64,000 nt of DNA from Tenacibaculum mesophilum (lineage in GTDB: Bacteria; Bacteroidota; Bacteroidia; Flavobacteriales; Flavobacteriaceae), in the NCBI RefSeq assembly GCF_003867075.1, contig NZ_CP032544.1:1544001-1608000 (forward strand). The letters run 5' to 3'. The notes under the pieces were generated by a model. That model was not told the DNA's origin. It did no database searches and worked only from the letters and a program-made list of their open reading frames with translations. Both the position numbers and the translations under genes were made by a program. Below are positions 55,138 to 63,735 of this stretch, piece after piece; positions within the stretch are counted from its first letter, which is position 1, and each line of letters begins with the position of its first letter.

Positions 55138-56946
55138 ATGTCAGAATTAACAAAAGATCTTTTACGCGGAGGGCAGTTCCTAGTAAAAGAAACAAAATGT
55201 GAAGATATATTTACTCCTGAAGATTTTTCAGAAGAGCAAACAATGATGCGTGATGCGGTTAAAGAATTTAACGACCGTGAAATCATTCCTCATAAAGAAC
55301 GTTTCGAAAAGAAAGATTATGCACTTACCGAAGAAACTATGCGTAAAGCTGGTGAATTAGGATTTTTAGGTGTGGCTGTTCCTGAAGCTTATGGCGGATT
55401 AGGAATGGGATTCGTTTCTACCATGTTAACATGTGATTACATTTCAAGTGGAACAGGATCTTTTAGTACAGCTTTTGGTGCGCACACAGGTATTGGTACC
55501 ATGCCAATTACTTTATACGGTACTGAAGAGCAAAAGCAAAAATATGTTCCTGCTTTAGCAATGGGAGAGCGTTTTGGAGCTTACTGTTTAACAGAACCAG
55601 GAGCAGGATCTGACGCAAACTCAGGTAAAACTACTGCTGAGTTAACCGAAGACGGAAAACACTACAAAATTAACGGACAAAAAATGTGGATTTCGAATGC
55701 AGGTTTTGCTGAAATCTTCATCGTTTTTGCTCGTATCGAAGACGATAAAAACATTACTGGTTTTATCTTAGAATATGATAAAAACAATCCTAACGGAGTA
55801 ACTTTAGGAGAAGAAGAACACAAATTAGGTATTCGTGCCTCTTCAACTCGTCAGGTATTTTTCAACGATACCTTAGTTCCTGTTGAAAACATGTTATCTG
55901 TTCGTGGTGGTGGATTCAAAATTGCCATGAACGCCTTAAACGTTGGTCGTATTAAGTTAGCTGCTGCTTGTTTAGATTCTCAAAGAAGAATTGTAACTCA
56001 TGCTGTAAACTATGCAAACGAGCGTAAGCAATTTAAAACTCCTATTGCTGAGTTTGGAGCTATTAAAATGAAATTAGCTGAAATGGCTACTAACGCTTAT
56101 GTTGGTGAGTCTGCATCATATAGAGCAGCTAAAAATATTGAAGACAGAATCGCTATTCGTGAATCTGAAGGAAACACTCATCAAGAAGCAGAATTAAAAG
56201 GTGTTGAAGAATACGCTATTGAATGTTCTATCTTAAAAGTAGCAGTTTCAGAAGACGTACAAAATTGTGCTGATGAAGGAATCCAAATTTTTGGAGGTAT
56301 GGGATTCTCTGAAGAAACTCCAATGGAGTCTGCTTGGAGAGATGCTCGTATTGCACGTATCTACGAAGGAACTAACGAAATTAACCGTTTATTATCGGTA
56401 GGAATGTTAGTTAAAAAAGCAATGAAAGGTCATGTAGATTTATTAAATCCTGCAATGGCAGTTCAAAACGAATTAATGGGAATTCCTTCTTTCGATACTC
56501 CAGATTATTCTGAATTATTCTCAGAAGAAAAAGAAATCCTTGCTAAACTTAAGAAAGTATTCTTAATGGTTGCAGGTGCTGCTTTACAAAAATTTGGACC
56601 AGAGTTAGAGCAACACCAACAGTTATTAACTGCTGCTTCAAATATTTTAATTGAAATATACATGGCAGAATCTGGAATTTTAAGAACTGAGAAGAACGCG
56701 AAGCGTTTTGGTGAAGAGGCTCAAAAAGAACAGATTGCAATGGCTAAGTTATACTTATACAATGCTGTTGAAATTATTACCAAAAGTGCAAGAGAAGGAA
56801 TTATTTCTTTCGCTGAAGGTGATGAACAACGTATGATGTTAATGGGACTTAAGCGTTTTACAAAGTATGCAAACTACCCTAACGTAGTTGAATTACGTAA
56901 TACAATCGCAGAAAAATTAAAAGCAGAAAATAAATACTGCTTCTAA
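55138..56946 (+). CDS. acyl-CoA dehydrogenase with C-terminal extension
   Basis: First step of beta-oxidation. The 602 residues contain the full acyl-CoA dehydrogenase core up to about 440, with CLTEPGAGSDANSGKT in the middle domain and the catalytic Glu in RIYEGTNEIN near 420. A further helical region of about 150 residues follows, as in very-long-chain and FadE-like enzymes. It ends the operon, 34 bases behind the inserted four-helix-bundle gene. Confidence 0.93.
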   Translation: MSELTKDLLRGGQFLVKETKCEDIFTPEDFSEEQTMMRDAVKEFNDREIIPHKERFEKKDYALTEETMRKAGELGFLGVAVPEAYGGLGMGFVSTMLTCDYISSGTGSFSTAFGAHTGIGTMPITLYGTEEQKQKYVPALAMGERFGAYCLTEPGAGSDANSGKTTAELTEDGKHYKINGQKMWISNAGFAEIFIVFARIEDDKNITGFILEYDKNNPNGVTLGEEEHKLGIRASSTRQVFFNDTLVPVENMLSVRGGGFKIAMNALNVGRIKLAAACLDSQRRIVTHAVNYANERKQFKTPIAEFGAIKMKLAEMATNAYVGESASYRAAKNIEDRIAIRESEGNTHQEAELKGVEEYAIECSILKVAVSEDVQNCADEGIQIFGGMGFSEETPMESAWRDARIARIYEGTNEINRLLSVGMLVKKAMKGHVDLLNPAMAVQNELMGIPSFDTPDYSELFSEEKEILAKLKKVFLMVAGAALQKFGPELEQHQQLLTAASNILIEIYMAESGILRTEKNAKRFGEEAQKEQIAMAKLYLYNAVEIITKSAREGIISFAEGDEQRMMLMGLKRFTKYANYPNVVELRNTIAEKLKAENKYCF

Positions 56947-56953
56947 ACATATT

Positions 56954-56991
56954 AAAACTACCTAATGTTGCTAACAAGCATAGGTAGTTTT
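56954..56991 (+). terminator. terminator of the beta-oxidation operon
   Basis: AAAACTACCTA (56954-56964) pairs with TAGGTAGTTTT (56981-56991), with an inner TGTT/AACA pairing and a T-run. Confidence 0.85.
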
Positions 56992-57040
56992 TTAAAACTT
57001 TCTTCAACTTTTATAGGTTTTAGAATTTAGTTGTTTGTTT

Positions 57041-57073
57041 AAAAGATCGTCAAATTAGGTTTTGGCGGTCTTT
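57041..57073 (+). terminator. second hairpin with T-run
   Basis: AAAAGATCG (57041-57049) pairs with CGGTCTTTT (57065-57073), one G-U pair, followed by more T. It may be a back-up terminator. The remainder of the gap to 57221 holds no gene. Confidence 0.6.
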
Positions 57074-57220
57074 TTTTATGCCCTCAAAAAACGTTATTAA
57101 ACCTATACGCTACAATATCAACCTACTAAAAAACAAGAATCTTAAGGTTTTCTTAAAACGTTTTTTCATATCTTTAATGGTATATTTATTGTTATTTAGA
57201 AGCAAAAAACATAAAATAGC

Positions 57221-58207
57221 ATGATAAAACTTACCAATTCAGCACTACTAGTAATAGCATTTTTAGCCATCGTTAGCTGTAAAAAAGAAGCGAAAAAAAC
57301 AGACACACAAGAAACTGTAGCTACAATTACTGATGTTACAGGAAACTACGTTTCATCAGAATACGAAAAAAGAAACGAAGGGTACGATTGGGTTTCTGTT
57401 GCTGTAAAACCAGCCGCAAATGACAATATAAAAATTGCTGTTCGCTCACGTGCTGACAAGAAAAAACCTACCTGTACTTTTAACGCTCTTGCCGAAAAAA
57501 CAAATGACAGCACGTATACAACTGACATAAATGGTAAAACTGTAGTATTTTCTTTTAAAAACAAACAAATTTCTATTGCCACGGCAAACAAAGAAGATAA
57601 CGGTTTATTAAACTTTTACTGTTCAGGTGGAGGAAGTCTTGCAGGTTCTTATCATAAAATTGAAGGAAACCTTGACCAAACACAGATAGACAAAACTATT
57701 TTTAGAAAAAATGTAACCTTACAAGGAATTAGTTTTAGCATTGCTACTCAAAAAAATGGAATGGAAACTGAATTAACAGTTACTCCTTACGGATTAGAAA
57801 TTGACAATTCTGCCGTTACTCAAACAATTGATGGTAGTGTTGTTGATGCTGAAATTGAAGATTTAAATTCTGATGGTTCTCCAGAAGTATTAATCTACAC
57901 AAAATCTGACGGAAGTGGAAGCTACGGAAATGTAATAGGGTTTTCTGTAAACAATAAAAAATCGATGAGTCAAATATACTTCCCTCCTATTACCGATAAT
58001 AAAGAATTAAGTAAGGGATATTTGGGGCACGATGAATTTACCATTATTGAAACAACCTTAGCACAACGTTTTCCTATTTATAAAGAAGAAGATTCTAATG
58101 CTAACCCAACAAGAGGTACCAGACAAATTACATACAAATTGGTAGATGGTGAAGCATCAAGAAAATTTATAGTAGAAAACTCAACTGAATTTAACACTAA
58201 TAACTAA
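57221..58207 (+). CDS. lipoprotein with PliI-like lysozyme-inhibitor domain
   Basis: The 328 residues have a lipoprotein signal with Cys at 20 (FLAIVSCKKE), an unassigned middle beta region, and a C-terminal domain resembling PliI, inhibitors of invertebrate-type lysozyme: AEIEDLNSDGSPEVLIYTKSD, SGSYGNVIGFSV and TRGTRQITYKL. The SGxY and TRG motifs are those that insert into the lysozyme active site. It may protect against lysozyme of marine invertebrates; that is inference. The next lipoprotein gene is 11 bases downstream. Confidence 0.75.
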   Translation: MIKLTNSALLVIAFLAIVSCKKEAKKTDTQETVATITDVTGNYVSSEYEKRNEGYDWVSVAVKPAANDNIKIAVRSRADKKKPTCTFNALAEKTNDSTYTTDINGKTVVFSFKNKQISIATANKEDNGLLNFYCSGGGSLAGSYHKIEGNLDQTQIDKTIFRKNVTLQGISFSIATQKNGMETELTVTPYGLEIDNSAVTQTIDGSVVDAEIEDLNSDGSPEVLIYTKSDGSGSYGNVIGFSVNNKKSMSQIYFPPITDNKELSKGYLGHDEFTIIETTLAQRFPIYKEEDSNANPTRGTRQITYKLVDGEASRKFIVENSTEFNTNN

Positions 58208-58218
58208 ACTTACATAGT

Positions 58219-58647
58219 ATGAAAAAACTATCATTTGTATTCGCAGCAATTCTATTAATTACGGTGTCTTGTGCTAAAAAAGATACTGCTGAACAATTAT
58301 ACGGAACCACTTGGGAACTAGAATACATCTCTGGACCTAGAATTGCTTTTGAAGGATTGTTTCCTGATAAAAAGCCACAACTTACGTTTGATAAAGAAAC
58401 AAAGAAAGCTACAGGAAATAACGGTTGTAACGGTTATGCCGCTGAATTTACGTTAGGAGAAGAAAATGCGATTTCTTTTGGAGAACCAGGACCTACAACT
58501 ATGATGTACTGCGGACAGGGAGAACAAGAGTTTTTAAAAACCATTAAAAAAATAAACAAGTATAGTTTTGACTTAGAAGGAAAACTAAACTTATTAATGG
58601 ACGATGTAACCATGATGCGCTTTAAAAAAGTAACTACTGAAGAATAA
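58219..58647 (+). CDS. META-domain lipoprotein (HslJ-like)
   Basis: The 142 residues start with a lipoprotein signal (lipobox ITVSC, Cys at 18) and contain a META domain: TWELEYISG, LTFDKETKKATGNNGCNGY and GPTTMMYC with paired Cys. Family members include HslJ of heat-shock and novobiocin resistance. It is co-transcribed with the PliI-like gene and ends before a strong hairpin. Confidence 0.9.
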   Translation: MKKLSFVFAAILLITVSCAKKDTAEQLYGTTWELEYISGPRIAFEGLFPDKKPQLTFDKETKKATGNNGCNGYAAEFTLGEENAISFGEPGPTTMMYCGQGEQEFLKTIKKINKYSFDLEGKLNLLMDDVTMMRFKKVTTEE

Positions 58648-58689
58648 TTCACGATAGTTGTTACTTTAAACGAATTAATAACTTAGGGG

Positions 58690-58746
58690 AAACCTCATAC
58701 TATATAGCCTTTTTTTGGTTTGTTAGTATGAGGTTTATTTTTTACT
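58690..58746 (+). terminator. hairpin after the META lipoprotein gene
   Basis: AAACCTCATACTA (58690-58702) pairs over 13 bases with TAGTATGAGGTTT (58734-58746), with a T-run inside the loop and after the stem. It ends the gene-dense part before the accessory region. Confidence 0.75.
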
Positions 58747-58818
58747 GCCAAAGGCAACGTCCGCTAATAAGTATATAGAGAATGTTGGGTTGAATCTGTA
58801 CTGATGTAAAAGCTGAGA

Positions 58819-59347
58819 GCATGCCGTGATATTAGCGACCCATGCCGCGGTGTCTGCGGAGCACGCCGTGATATTAGCGACTCACGCCGTGGTGTCTTCG
58901 GAGCATGCCGTGATATTAGCGACCCGTGCCGCGGTGTCTGCGGAGCATGCCGTGATATTAGCGACCCGTGCCGCGGTGTCTTCGGAGCACGCCGTGATAT
59001 CAGCGACCCGTGCCGTGGTGTCTGCGGAGCACGCCGTGATATCAGCGACCCATGCCGCGGTGTCAACGGAGCACGCCGTGATATCAGCGACCCGTGCCGT
59101 GGTATCTTCGGAGCATGCCGTGATATTAGCGACCCGTGCCGCGGTGTCTTCGGAGCACGCCGTGATATCAGCGACCCATGCCGCGGTGTCTTCGGAGCAC
59201 GCCGTGATATCAGCGACCCGTGCCGCGGTGTCTTCGGAGCACGCCGTGATATTAGCGACCCGTGCCGTAGTATCTTCGGAGCATGCCGTGATATTAGCGA
59301 CCCATGCCGCGGTGTCTTCGGAGCACACCGTGATATTAACGACCCGT
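58819..59347. repeat. GC-rich array of twelve 42-bp tandem repeats plus a half unit
   Basis: Twelve units of exactly 42 bp start at 58819 and repeat without insertion or deletion to 59322; a degenerate half unit follows to about 59347. Each unit is made of two related 21-bp halves, GCATGCCGTGATATTAGCGA and CCATGCCGCGGTGTCTGCGG. The GC content is about 60 percent against a much lower background. Nearly all differences are C/T or G/A at a few recurring sites. Because 42 is a multiple of three, several frames stay open on both strands. No gene is supported in this 0.9 kb gap. Confidence 0.95.
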
Positions 59348-59454
59348 TTTATGGGAGTATTCAATGAAGTGTGTCAACTTGTTTAAAATTGCTTCTATTA
59401 ATAAGAAAGAAAAGACAATCCGATTAGGCTTGGGGTGTCGTCTCGATAAAAAAG

Positions 59455-59486
59455 TTGCACTTTTTTATCTTATTTCTTTATATTTG
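59455..59486 (+). promoter_or_regulatory. promoter before the HEPN gene
   Basis: TTG at 59455-59457 is 21 bases upstream of TATATTTG at 59479-59486, a fair match to the Bacteroidota -33/-7 pair. The transcript would have a leader of about 100 bases. Confidence 0.55.
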
Positions 59487-59555
59487 AAAGTGTTAATAAA
59501 ATTGCTAAAAGTTCCGCATATCTTACCGTAAAAGGAATATATAAGTAATTTTATT

Positions 59556-59585
59556 ACGTATATAAACTAGTTAGCCTACATTAGA
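59556..59585 (+). other. left cassette boundary with GTTAGCC core
   Basis: ATATAAACTAGTTAGCC here is very like ATATACAAACACGTTGTGC at the end of the element at 60781-60917. GTTAGCCTAC (59570-59579) is the exact inverse of GTAGGCTAAC at 60781-60790, just as the two core sites bounding an integron cassette are related. Confidence 0.45.
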
Positions 59586-59589
59586 AAAA

Positions 59590-60789
59590 ATGACGAAAAA
59601 GGAACTTAAATCAATTGAACAATTCAAATTATCGTTACACAATAATTATGGTATTAATAATTTTGATTACACGATTGATGAGAAATACGATTTAATTTAT
59701 CTACAATTCCCAAAAGAAGAAGAGGAAGAAATTGAATTCGAATTTGAACATTTAGAAAAATATATTGAAGAATTAGATTCCATCAAATTTCACGATTGTT
59801 ATAATAAAGTAACAACAAAACACATAACCCAAAGATGCATAAAGTTATCAGACAATTATAACTTTTATACTTTATTGAGTTTAGGTTTCTTATATAAACA
59901 AGTTTCAGATAATATTTCAATCCGCCTTATTGACAATCCTATACTGATAGGAATTGCTTCTTCGCATTATGGAGAATACAATGAATATCACTCGCCTTGT
60001 TCTAGTCATTTTGCTGTAGAAATTCTTTATAACAATTCAGAAGACAGATTAAACGATGATGACGAAGAAAAATTGATTAAAATTTTTATGTTCGAATTGT
60101 CAAATTCGCATAAAATTAGTTTCGATTTTGCAACCTATAAAATTAGTGACAGTATTGAAATTGAAGAAATAAGAAAAGATATTTTAGAATCTTCAGAATT
60201 TGTCTATAATATTCCATTACAAGATTACAATTATGGAATGGATTTATTTATAAATTCTAATCAAAGATTAAGTCCTGATTTGAAGTTTTTATCTTATTAC
60301 AAAATCTTTGAATATTTCGCACCTGTTAAGTCAAAAATTAGTGCTTTTGATTCTATGCGTCTAAAATTAAATTCATCAGATGCCCAATCCCCAAATGCTG
60401 ATTATATTTCATCAATATTTGATTTAGCAAAAAACTATGATAAAAGTAGTAGAGAAGATGAACTAATAAAATCCTTAATTAATTCATCTTTCGATTTAGT
60501 AGATATATACGCTTCAATTCCGCTAAAGATTAGAAAAAAACTCAAAGTAACTGAATTGAAATATAACTCGAAACAAGAAACAACAGATAGAATAATTAGC
60601 GAACTCGGAGATATTTTATACAGAACTAGAAATTCAATTGTACACGCTAAATCAAATTTTAATGAACGAGGTTTTTATTGCGAAAAAAGTGACCTTGAGC
60701 AATTGAATAATTTTATGCATAAGGCTTGTTATAGTATAATAAAATGGTACAATGACTTACCAAAACATTTGAAAATAAACGTAGGCTAA
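59590..60789 (+). CDS. HEPN-domain protein, possible RNase or defence protein
   Basis: The 399 residues start with an acidic region (KEEEEEIEFEFEHLEKYIEEL) and a mixed middle region I do not recognise. The C-terminal third looks like an ApeA/HEPN domain: LSYYKIFEYFAP, then LGDILYRTRNSIVHAKSNF near 338-356, with the R-x4-H ribonuclease motif (Arg 347, His 352). HEPN proteins of this kind cut RNA in abortive-infection and toxin systems. The gene is alone, in a cassette-like surrounding, with its stop codon inside the downstream inverted repeat. Confidence 0.7.
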   Translation: MTKKELKSIEQFKLSLHNNYGINNFDYTIDEKYDLIYLQFPKEEEEEIEFEFEHLEKYIEELDSIKFHDCYNKVTTKHITQRCIKLSDNYNFYTLLSLGFLYKQVSDNISIRLIDNPILIGIASSHYGEYNEYHSPCSSHFAVEILYNNSEDRLNDDDEEKLIKIFMFELSNSHKISFDFATYKISDSIEIEEIRKDILESSEFVYNIPLQDYNYGMDLFINSNQRLSPDLKFLSYYKIFEYFAPVKSKISAFDSMRLKLNSSDAQSPNADYISSIFDLAKNYDKSSREDELIKSLINSSFDLVDIYASIPLKIRKKLKVTELKYNSKQETTDRIISELGDILYRTRNSIVHAKSNFNERGFYCEKSDLEQLNNFMHKACYSIIKWYNDLPKHLKINVG

Positions 60790-60917
60790 CACCGTATATA
60801 ATTCATTGCTAGTTCTAGCCTACTTACGAAAATCCTCGCGGATTTTCTATTCGGTTTTTATTTGCTAAATTTAGTGCTTAAACCACGCAACAAACCATAT
60901 ACAAACACGTTGTGCAT
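60781..60917. other. attC-like imperfect inverted repeat after the HEPN gene
   Basis: GTATATAATTCATTGC near 60794 and GCAACAAACCATATAC near 60887 pair at 12 of 16 positions. Inside are GAAAATCC/GGATTTTC (60828-60847, 4-base loop), and GTAGGCTA (60781-60788) pairs with TAGCCTAC (60816-60823). The element starts with GGCTAAC over the stop codon and ends with GTTGTGC, the layout of an integron cassette recombination site, although the cores do not fully fit GTTRRRY. Between it and 61072 I see no gene. Confidence 0.45.
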
Positions 60918-61072
60918 AATGCAAAAAACCGTGCTAAAATTGAACATTTGAACTAAAAAAGCCAACCGCACAAACAGCACATTTATTTTTTTCCAACCGC
61001 AAAAAGCCACCGCTGAAAAAAATAAAAGAGCTGTTTTTCGCCAACGCTCGAAAAAAATGATACATTAGGAAA

Positions 61073-61483
61073 ATGCAAACCGAAGAAGAAATCCTAAAAA
61101 TAAAAAAAGTGAAAAACACCGCAGTCAGAACTGTGGTTTTACGTCATCTTTTGAGCCAAGAAAAAGCCCAATCTTTAAAAGATATTGAAAACGCATTGGC
61201 ATACATGGACAGAAGTTCGATTTTCAGAACACTCAAAACATTTGAGGAAAACAAAGTCATCCACAGCATTGAAGATGGTTCTGGAATGACCAAATATGCG
61301 GTTTGTGCCAAAGGCTGTAACTGCGACCCAAAGGATTTGCACTATCATTTTTATTGCACAAACTGCGATAAAACATTCTGCCTTTTTGATGTTCCTATTC
61401 CAAAAATTCAACTTCCCGAAAACTTTAAGTTACAACAAGCAAATATGGTCGTAAAAGGCTTGTGCGACAACTGCAACAAGTAA
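61073..61483 (+). CDS. Fur-family metal-dependent repressor
   Basis: The 136 residues have a winged helix (IENALAYMDRSSIFRTLKTFEENK near 38-61), the metal site LHYHFYCTNCDKTFC near 100-114 and a C-terminal CDNC. The two CxxC pairs make the structural zinc site usual in Fur, Zur and PerR. Zur is favoured by the linked TonB receptor and HMA-type transporter, but not proven. It is 67 bases before the receptor gene and likely controls it through the repeats at 61471-61503. Confidence 0.9.
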   Translation: MQTEEEILKIKKVKNTAVRTVVLRHLLSQEKAQSLKDIENALAYMDRSSIFRTLKTFEENKVIHSIEDGSGMTKYAVCAKGCNCDPKDLHYHFYCTNCDKTFCLFDVPIPKIQLPENFKLQQANMVVKGLCDNCNK

Positions 61484-61503
61484 TCTTTGCAATCGAGTTG
61501 CAG
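61471..61503. promoter_or_regulatory. candidate Fur-family operator upstream of the TonB receptor gene
   Basis: CTGCAAC (61471-61477) and GTTGCAG (61497-61503) are perfect inverses, and TGCAA-N5-TTGCA sits within at 61488-61502. It spans the end of the regulator gene and lies just upstream of the receptor's -7 box, so binding there would block it. Confidence 0.5.
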
Positions 61504-61514
61504 TAAATCCTAAA

Positions 61515-61522
61515 TACATTTG
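61515..61522 (+). promoter_or_regulatory. -7 promoter element of the TonB receptor gene
   Basis: TACATTTG followed by C fits TAnnTTTG, 28 bases before the ATG at 61551. Confidence 0.55.
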
Positions 61523-61550
61523 CATTATTCTTTTAAACCAGAATAAGCAG

Positions 61551-63734
61551 ATGAAAAACATATTTTTAAACACATTATTTCTATTCGTATCAATTATATC
61601 TTTCGCACAGACGAGCGATATTTCCATTTCTGTTAGCGATGCAGAAACCAACGAACCATTATTGGGTGCTACGGTCTATTTTGAAGAATTAGAAAAAGGA
61701 GCAGTAACAGATTTTGACGGAATTGCCACATTTACAGAAATCCCAAATGGAAACCATATTATAAAAATTTCATACATAGGCTTCAAAACCATAGAAACTA
61801 CTATTGATGTTGGAACAAAAAAGGAGTTCGCTTTCAAGCTCGAATCTGGAGGTAATGAACTTGACGAAGTTGTCATACAATCTTCAAGAAGTACACGAAC
61901 TGTTAGAAAAATTCCAACTCGAATTGAATTTATTGGAGCGGAAGAATTAGGCGAAAAAGCGGTAATGAACCCAACCAATATTTCAATGGTACTTCGGGAA
62001 AGTACAGGAATACAGATGCAACAAACTTCTTTAAGTAGTGCGAATACCAACATTAGAATTCAAGGTCTTGATGGACGTTACACACAACTTTTACGAGATG
62101 GATTTCCACTTTATGGCGGATTTTCAAGCGGTTTGAGTATTCTGCAAATTCCGCCATTGGACTTAAAACAATTTGAAATCATTAAAGGAAGTTCATCAAC
62201 ACTTTATGGTGGTGGAGCAATTGGAGGTTTGATAAATATGGTATCAAAAACACCTGACGAAGAGCCAACTTTGGATATTATGTTGACACAAACACAAGCA
62301 TTAGGAAGTACAGCTAATGTATTTTATAGCAAACGAAATGAAAAATTTGGAGTTTCATTATACGGTTCAGGTCATTATCAAAAGGCTTACGACCCAGAAG
62401 ATGATGGCTTTAGTAATTTACCACAAACAACATCTATTTCTTTCAACCCAAAATTCTTTTATTATCCATCAGAAAAAACAACATTTTGGTTTAGCTTAAA
62501 CGGAACGTATGACGACAGAATTGGTGGCGACATCACAAAAATTGAAAGTGGCGCAAATGGCATCCATCAATATACCGAAGAAAATCTATCAAAAAGGTTG
62601 AGCAGTCAAGCGGTTTACGAAACTCAATTAGATTCGGTTAGTTCATTAAATATTAAAAACAGCATCTCATTCTTTGATAGAAAACTAACCATTCCCGATT
62701 TTGTTTTTGATGGTAAACAAACCAATACATTCACGGAAATAAACTATCAAAAGTCCGCCAATAAAACAGATTGGATTTTTGGTGCAAATCTCTATACTTC
62801 TGCTTTTGATGAAAATAATAATGTGACTTTGCAACGTGACCAAACAGACATAACATTCGGAGCATTTGTAAATAATATTTATGACATTTCGGATAATTGG
62901 ATTTTGGAAACAGGATTACGAGCAGATTACAATACTGATTTTGGATTCTTTCCGCTTCCAAGAGTTTCATTGCTATACAAAAACGATAGTGGATTTTCGA
63001 GCAGAATTGGTGGTGGATTAGGTTACAAAATTCCAGATATTTTTACAGAAGAGGCGGAATTTATCAATTTTAGAAATGTACTTGGTATTGATAAATCTTC
63101 ACTAAATGCGGAACGTTCTTATGGTGTAAATTTTGATTTCAACTATCAAACACGTTTATTTGAAACCGTTGGTTTTTCTATTAATCAACTGTTTTATGTA
63201 ACTGCGATTAATGATGCATTACTGTTAAATTCAACTGATAATGGATTTTTCCAATTTGAGAATGCAACAGATGAAATTTTGAGCAAAGGTGCTGAAACAA
63301 ACATCAAGTTTACCTATAAAGATTTTAGGTGGTTCCTAAATTATGCACTCATTGACACAAGGTTGAACTATTTAGCTGGCAATCCTCAAAAACCTTTGAC
63401 AGCAAAACATAACGCAGGAAGTGTTTTGATGTACGAATCTGAAAAATGGCGAATCGGTTATGAAACGTTTTACACAGGAAAGCAATTTTTGTCTAATGGA
63501 ACAGAAACAACCGACTTCATAACAATGGGTTTTGTGGCAATGCGAAATTTTAAATGGGGAACAACTTTTGTGAATTTTGAAAACTTTACCGATAGAAGAC
63601 AAAGCAGGTTCTCGCCTTTGGTTTTGCCACCACACGACAATCCAGAATTTCCCGAAATATATGCACCAACAGACGGTTTTATATTTAGCGTTGGAGTAAT
63701 TATCAAACCTTTTGGAAACGAAGATGACGACTAA
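61551..63734 (+). CDS. TonB-dependent outer-membrane receptor
   Basis: The 727 residues have a signal peptide (FLFVSIISFAQ), a carboxypeptidase-like beta-sandwich front domain (SDAETNEPLLGATVYFEELE), a plug (LDEVVIQSSRS, RIQGLDGRYTQLLRDGFPLYGGFSSG) and a barrel of about 500 residues ending in IFSVGVIIKPFGN. It has no SusD partner, so it belongs with metal or siderophore receptors and not the SusCD glycan group. With a Fur-family repressor before it and a cation transporter gene after it, a metal complex is the likely substrate. Confidence 0.93.
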   Translation: MKNIFLNTLFLFVSIISFAQTSDISISVSDAETNEPLLGATVYFEELEKGAVTDFDGIATFTEIPNGNHIIKISYIGFKTIETTIDVGTKKEFAFKLESGGNELDEVVIQSSRSTRTVRKIPTRIEFIGAEELGEKAVMNPTNISMVLRESTGIQMQQTSLSSANTNIRIQGLDGRYTQLLRDGFPLYGGFSSGLSILQIPPLDLKQFEIIKGSSSTLYGGGAIGGLINMVSKTPDEEPTLDIMLTQTQALGSTANVFYSKRNEKFGVSLYGSGHYQKAYDPEDDGFSNLPQTTSISFNPKFFYYPSEKTTFWFSLNGTYDDRIGGDITKIESGANGIHQYTEENLSKRLSSQAVYETQLDSVSSLNIKNSISFFDRKLTIPDFVFDGKQTNTFTEINYQKSANKTDWIFGANLYTSAFDENNNVTLQRDQTDITFGAFVNNIYDISDNWILETGLRADYNTDFGFFPLPRVSLLYKNDSGFSSRIGGGLGYKIPDIFTEEAEFINFRNVLGIDKSSLNAERSYGVNFDFNYQTRLFETVGFSINQLFYVTAINDALLLNSTDNGFFQFENATDEILSKGAETNIKFTYKDFRWFLNYALIDTRLNYLAGNPQKPLTAKHNAGSVLMYESEKWRIGYETFYTGKQFLSNGTETTDFITMGFVAMRNFKWGTTFVNFENFTDRRQSRFSPLVLPPHDNPEFPEIYAPTDGFIFSVGVIIKPFGNEDDD

Positions 63735-63735
63735 A

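Noticed and set aside
58819..59347. CRISPR array
   Set aside because: Repeats are contiguous with no unique spacers, and there are no cas genes.
58764..59386. Long open frames through the 42-bp array on both strands
   Set aside because: They are open only because the unit length is a multiple of three. Three different frames are open at once. Most differences between units change residues in two of these frames; the third minus frame keeps more synonymous changes but has no proper start codon.
60934..61119. Minus-strand 61-residue frame between the cassette end and the Fur-type gene
   Set aside because: It is low-complexity Phe/Ser, overlaps the start of the regulator and has no promoter or relatives that I know.
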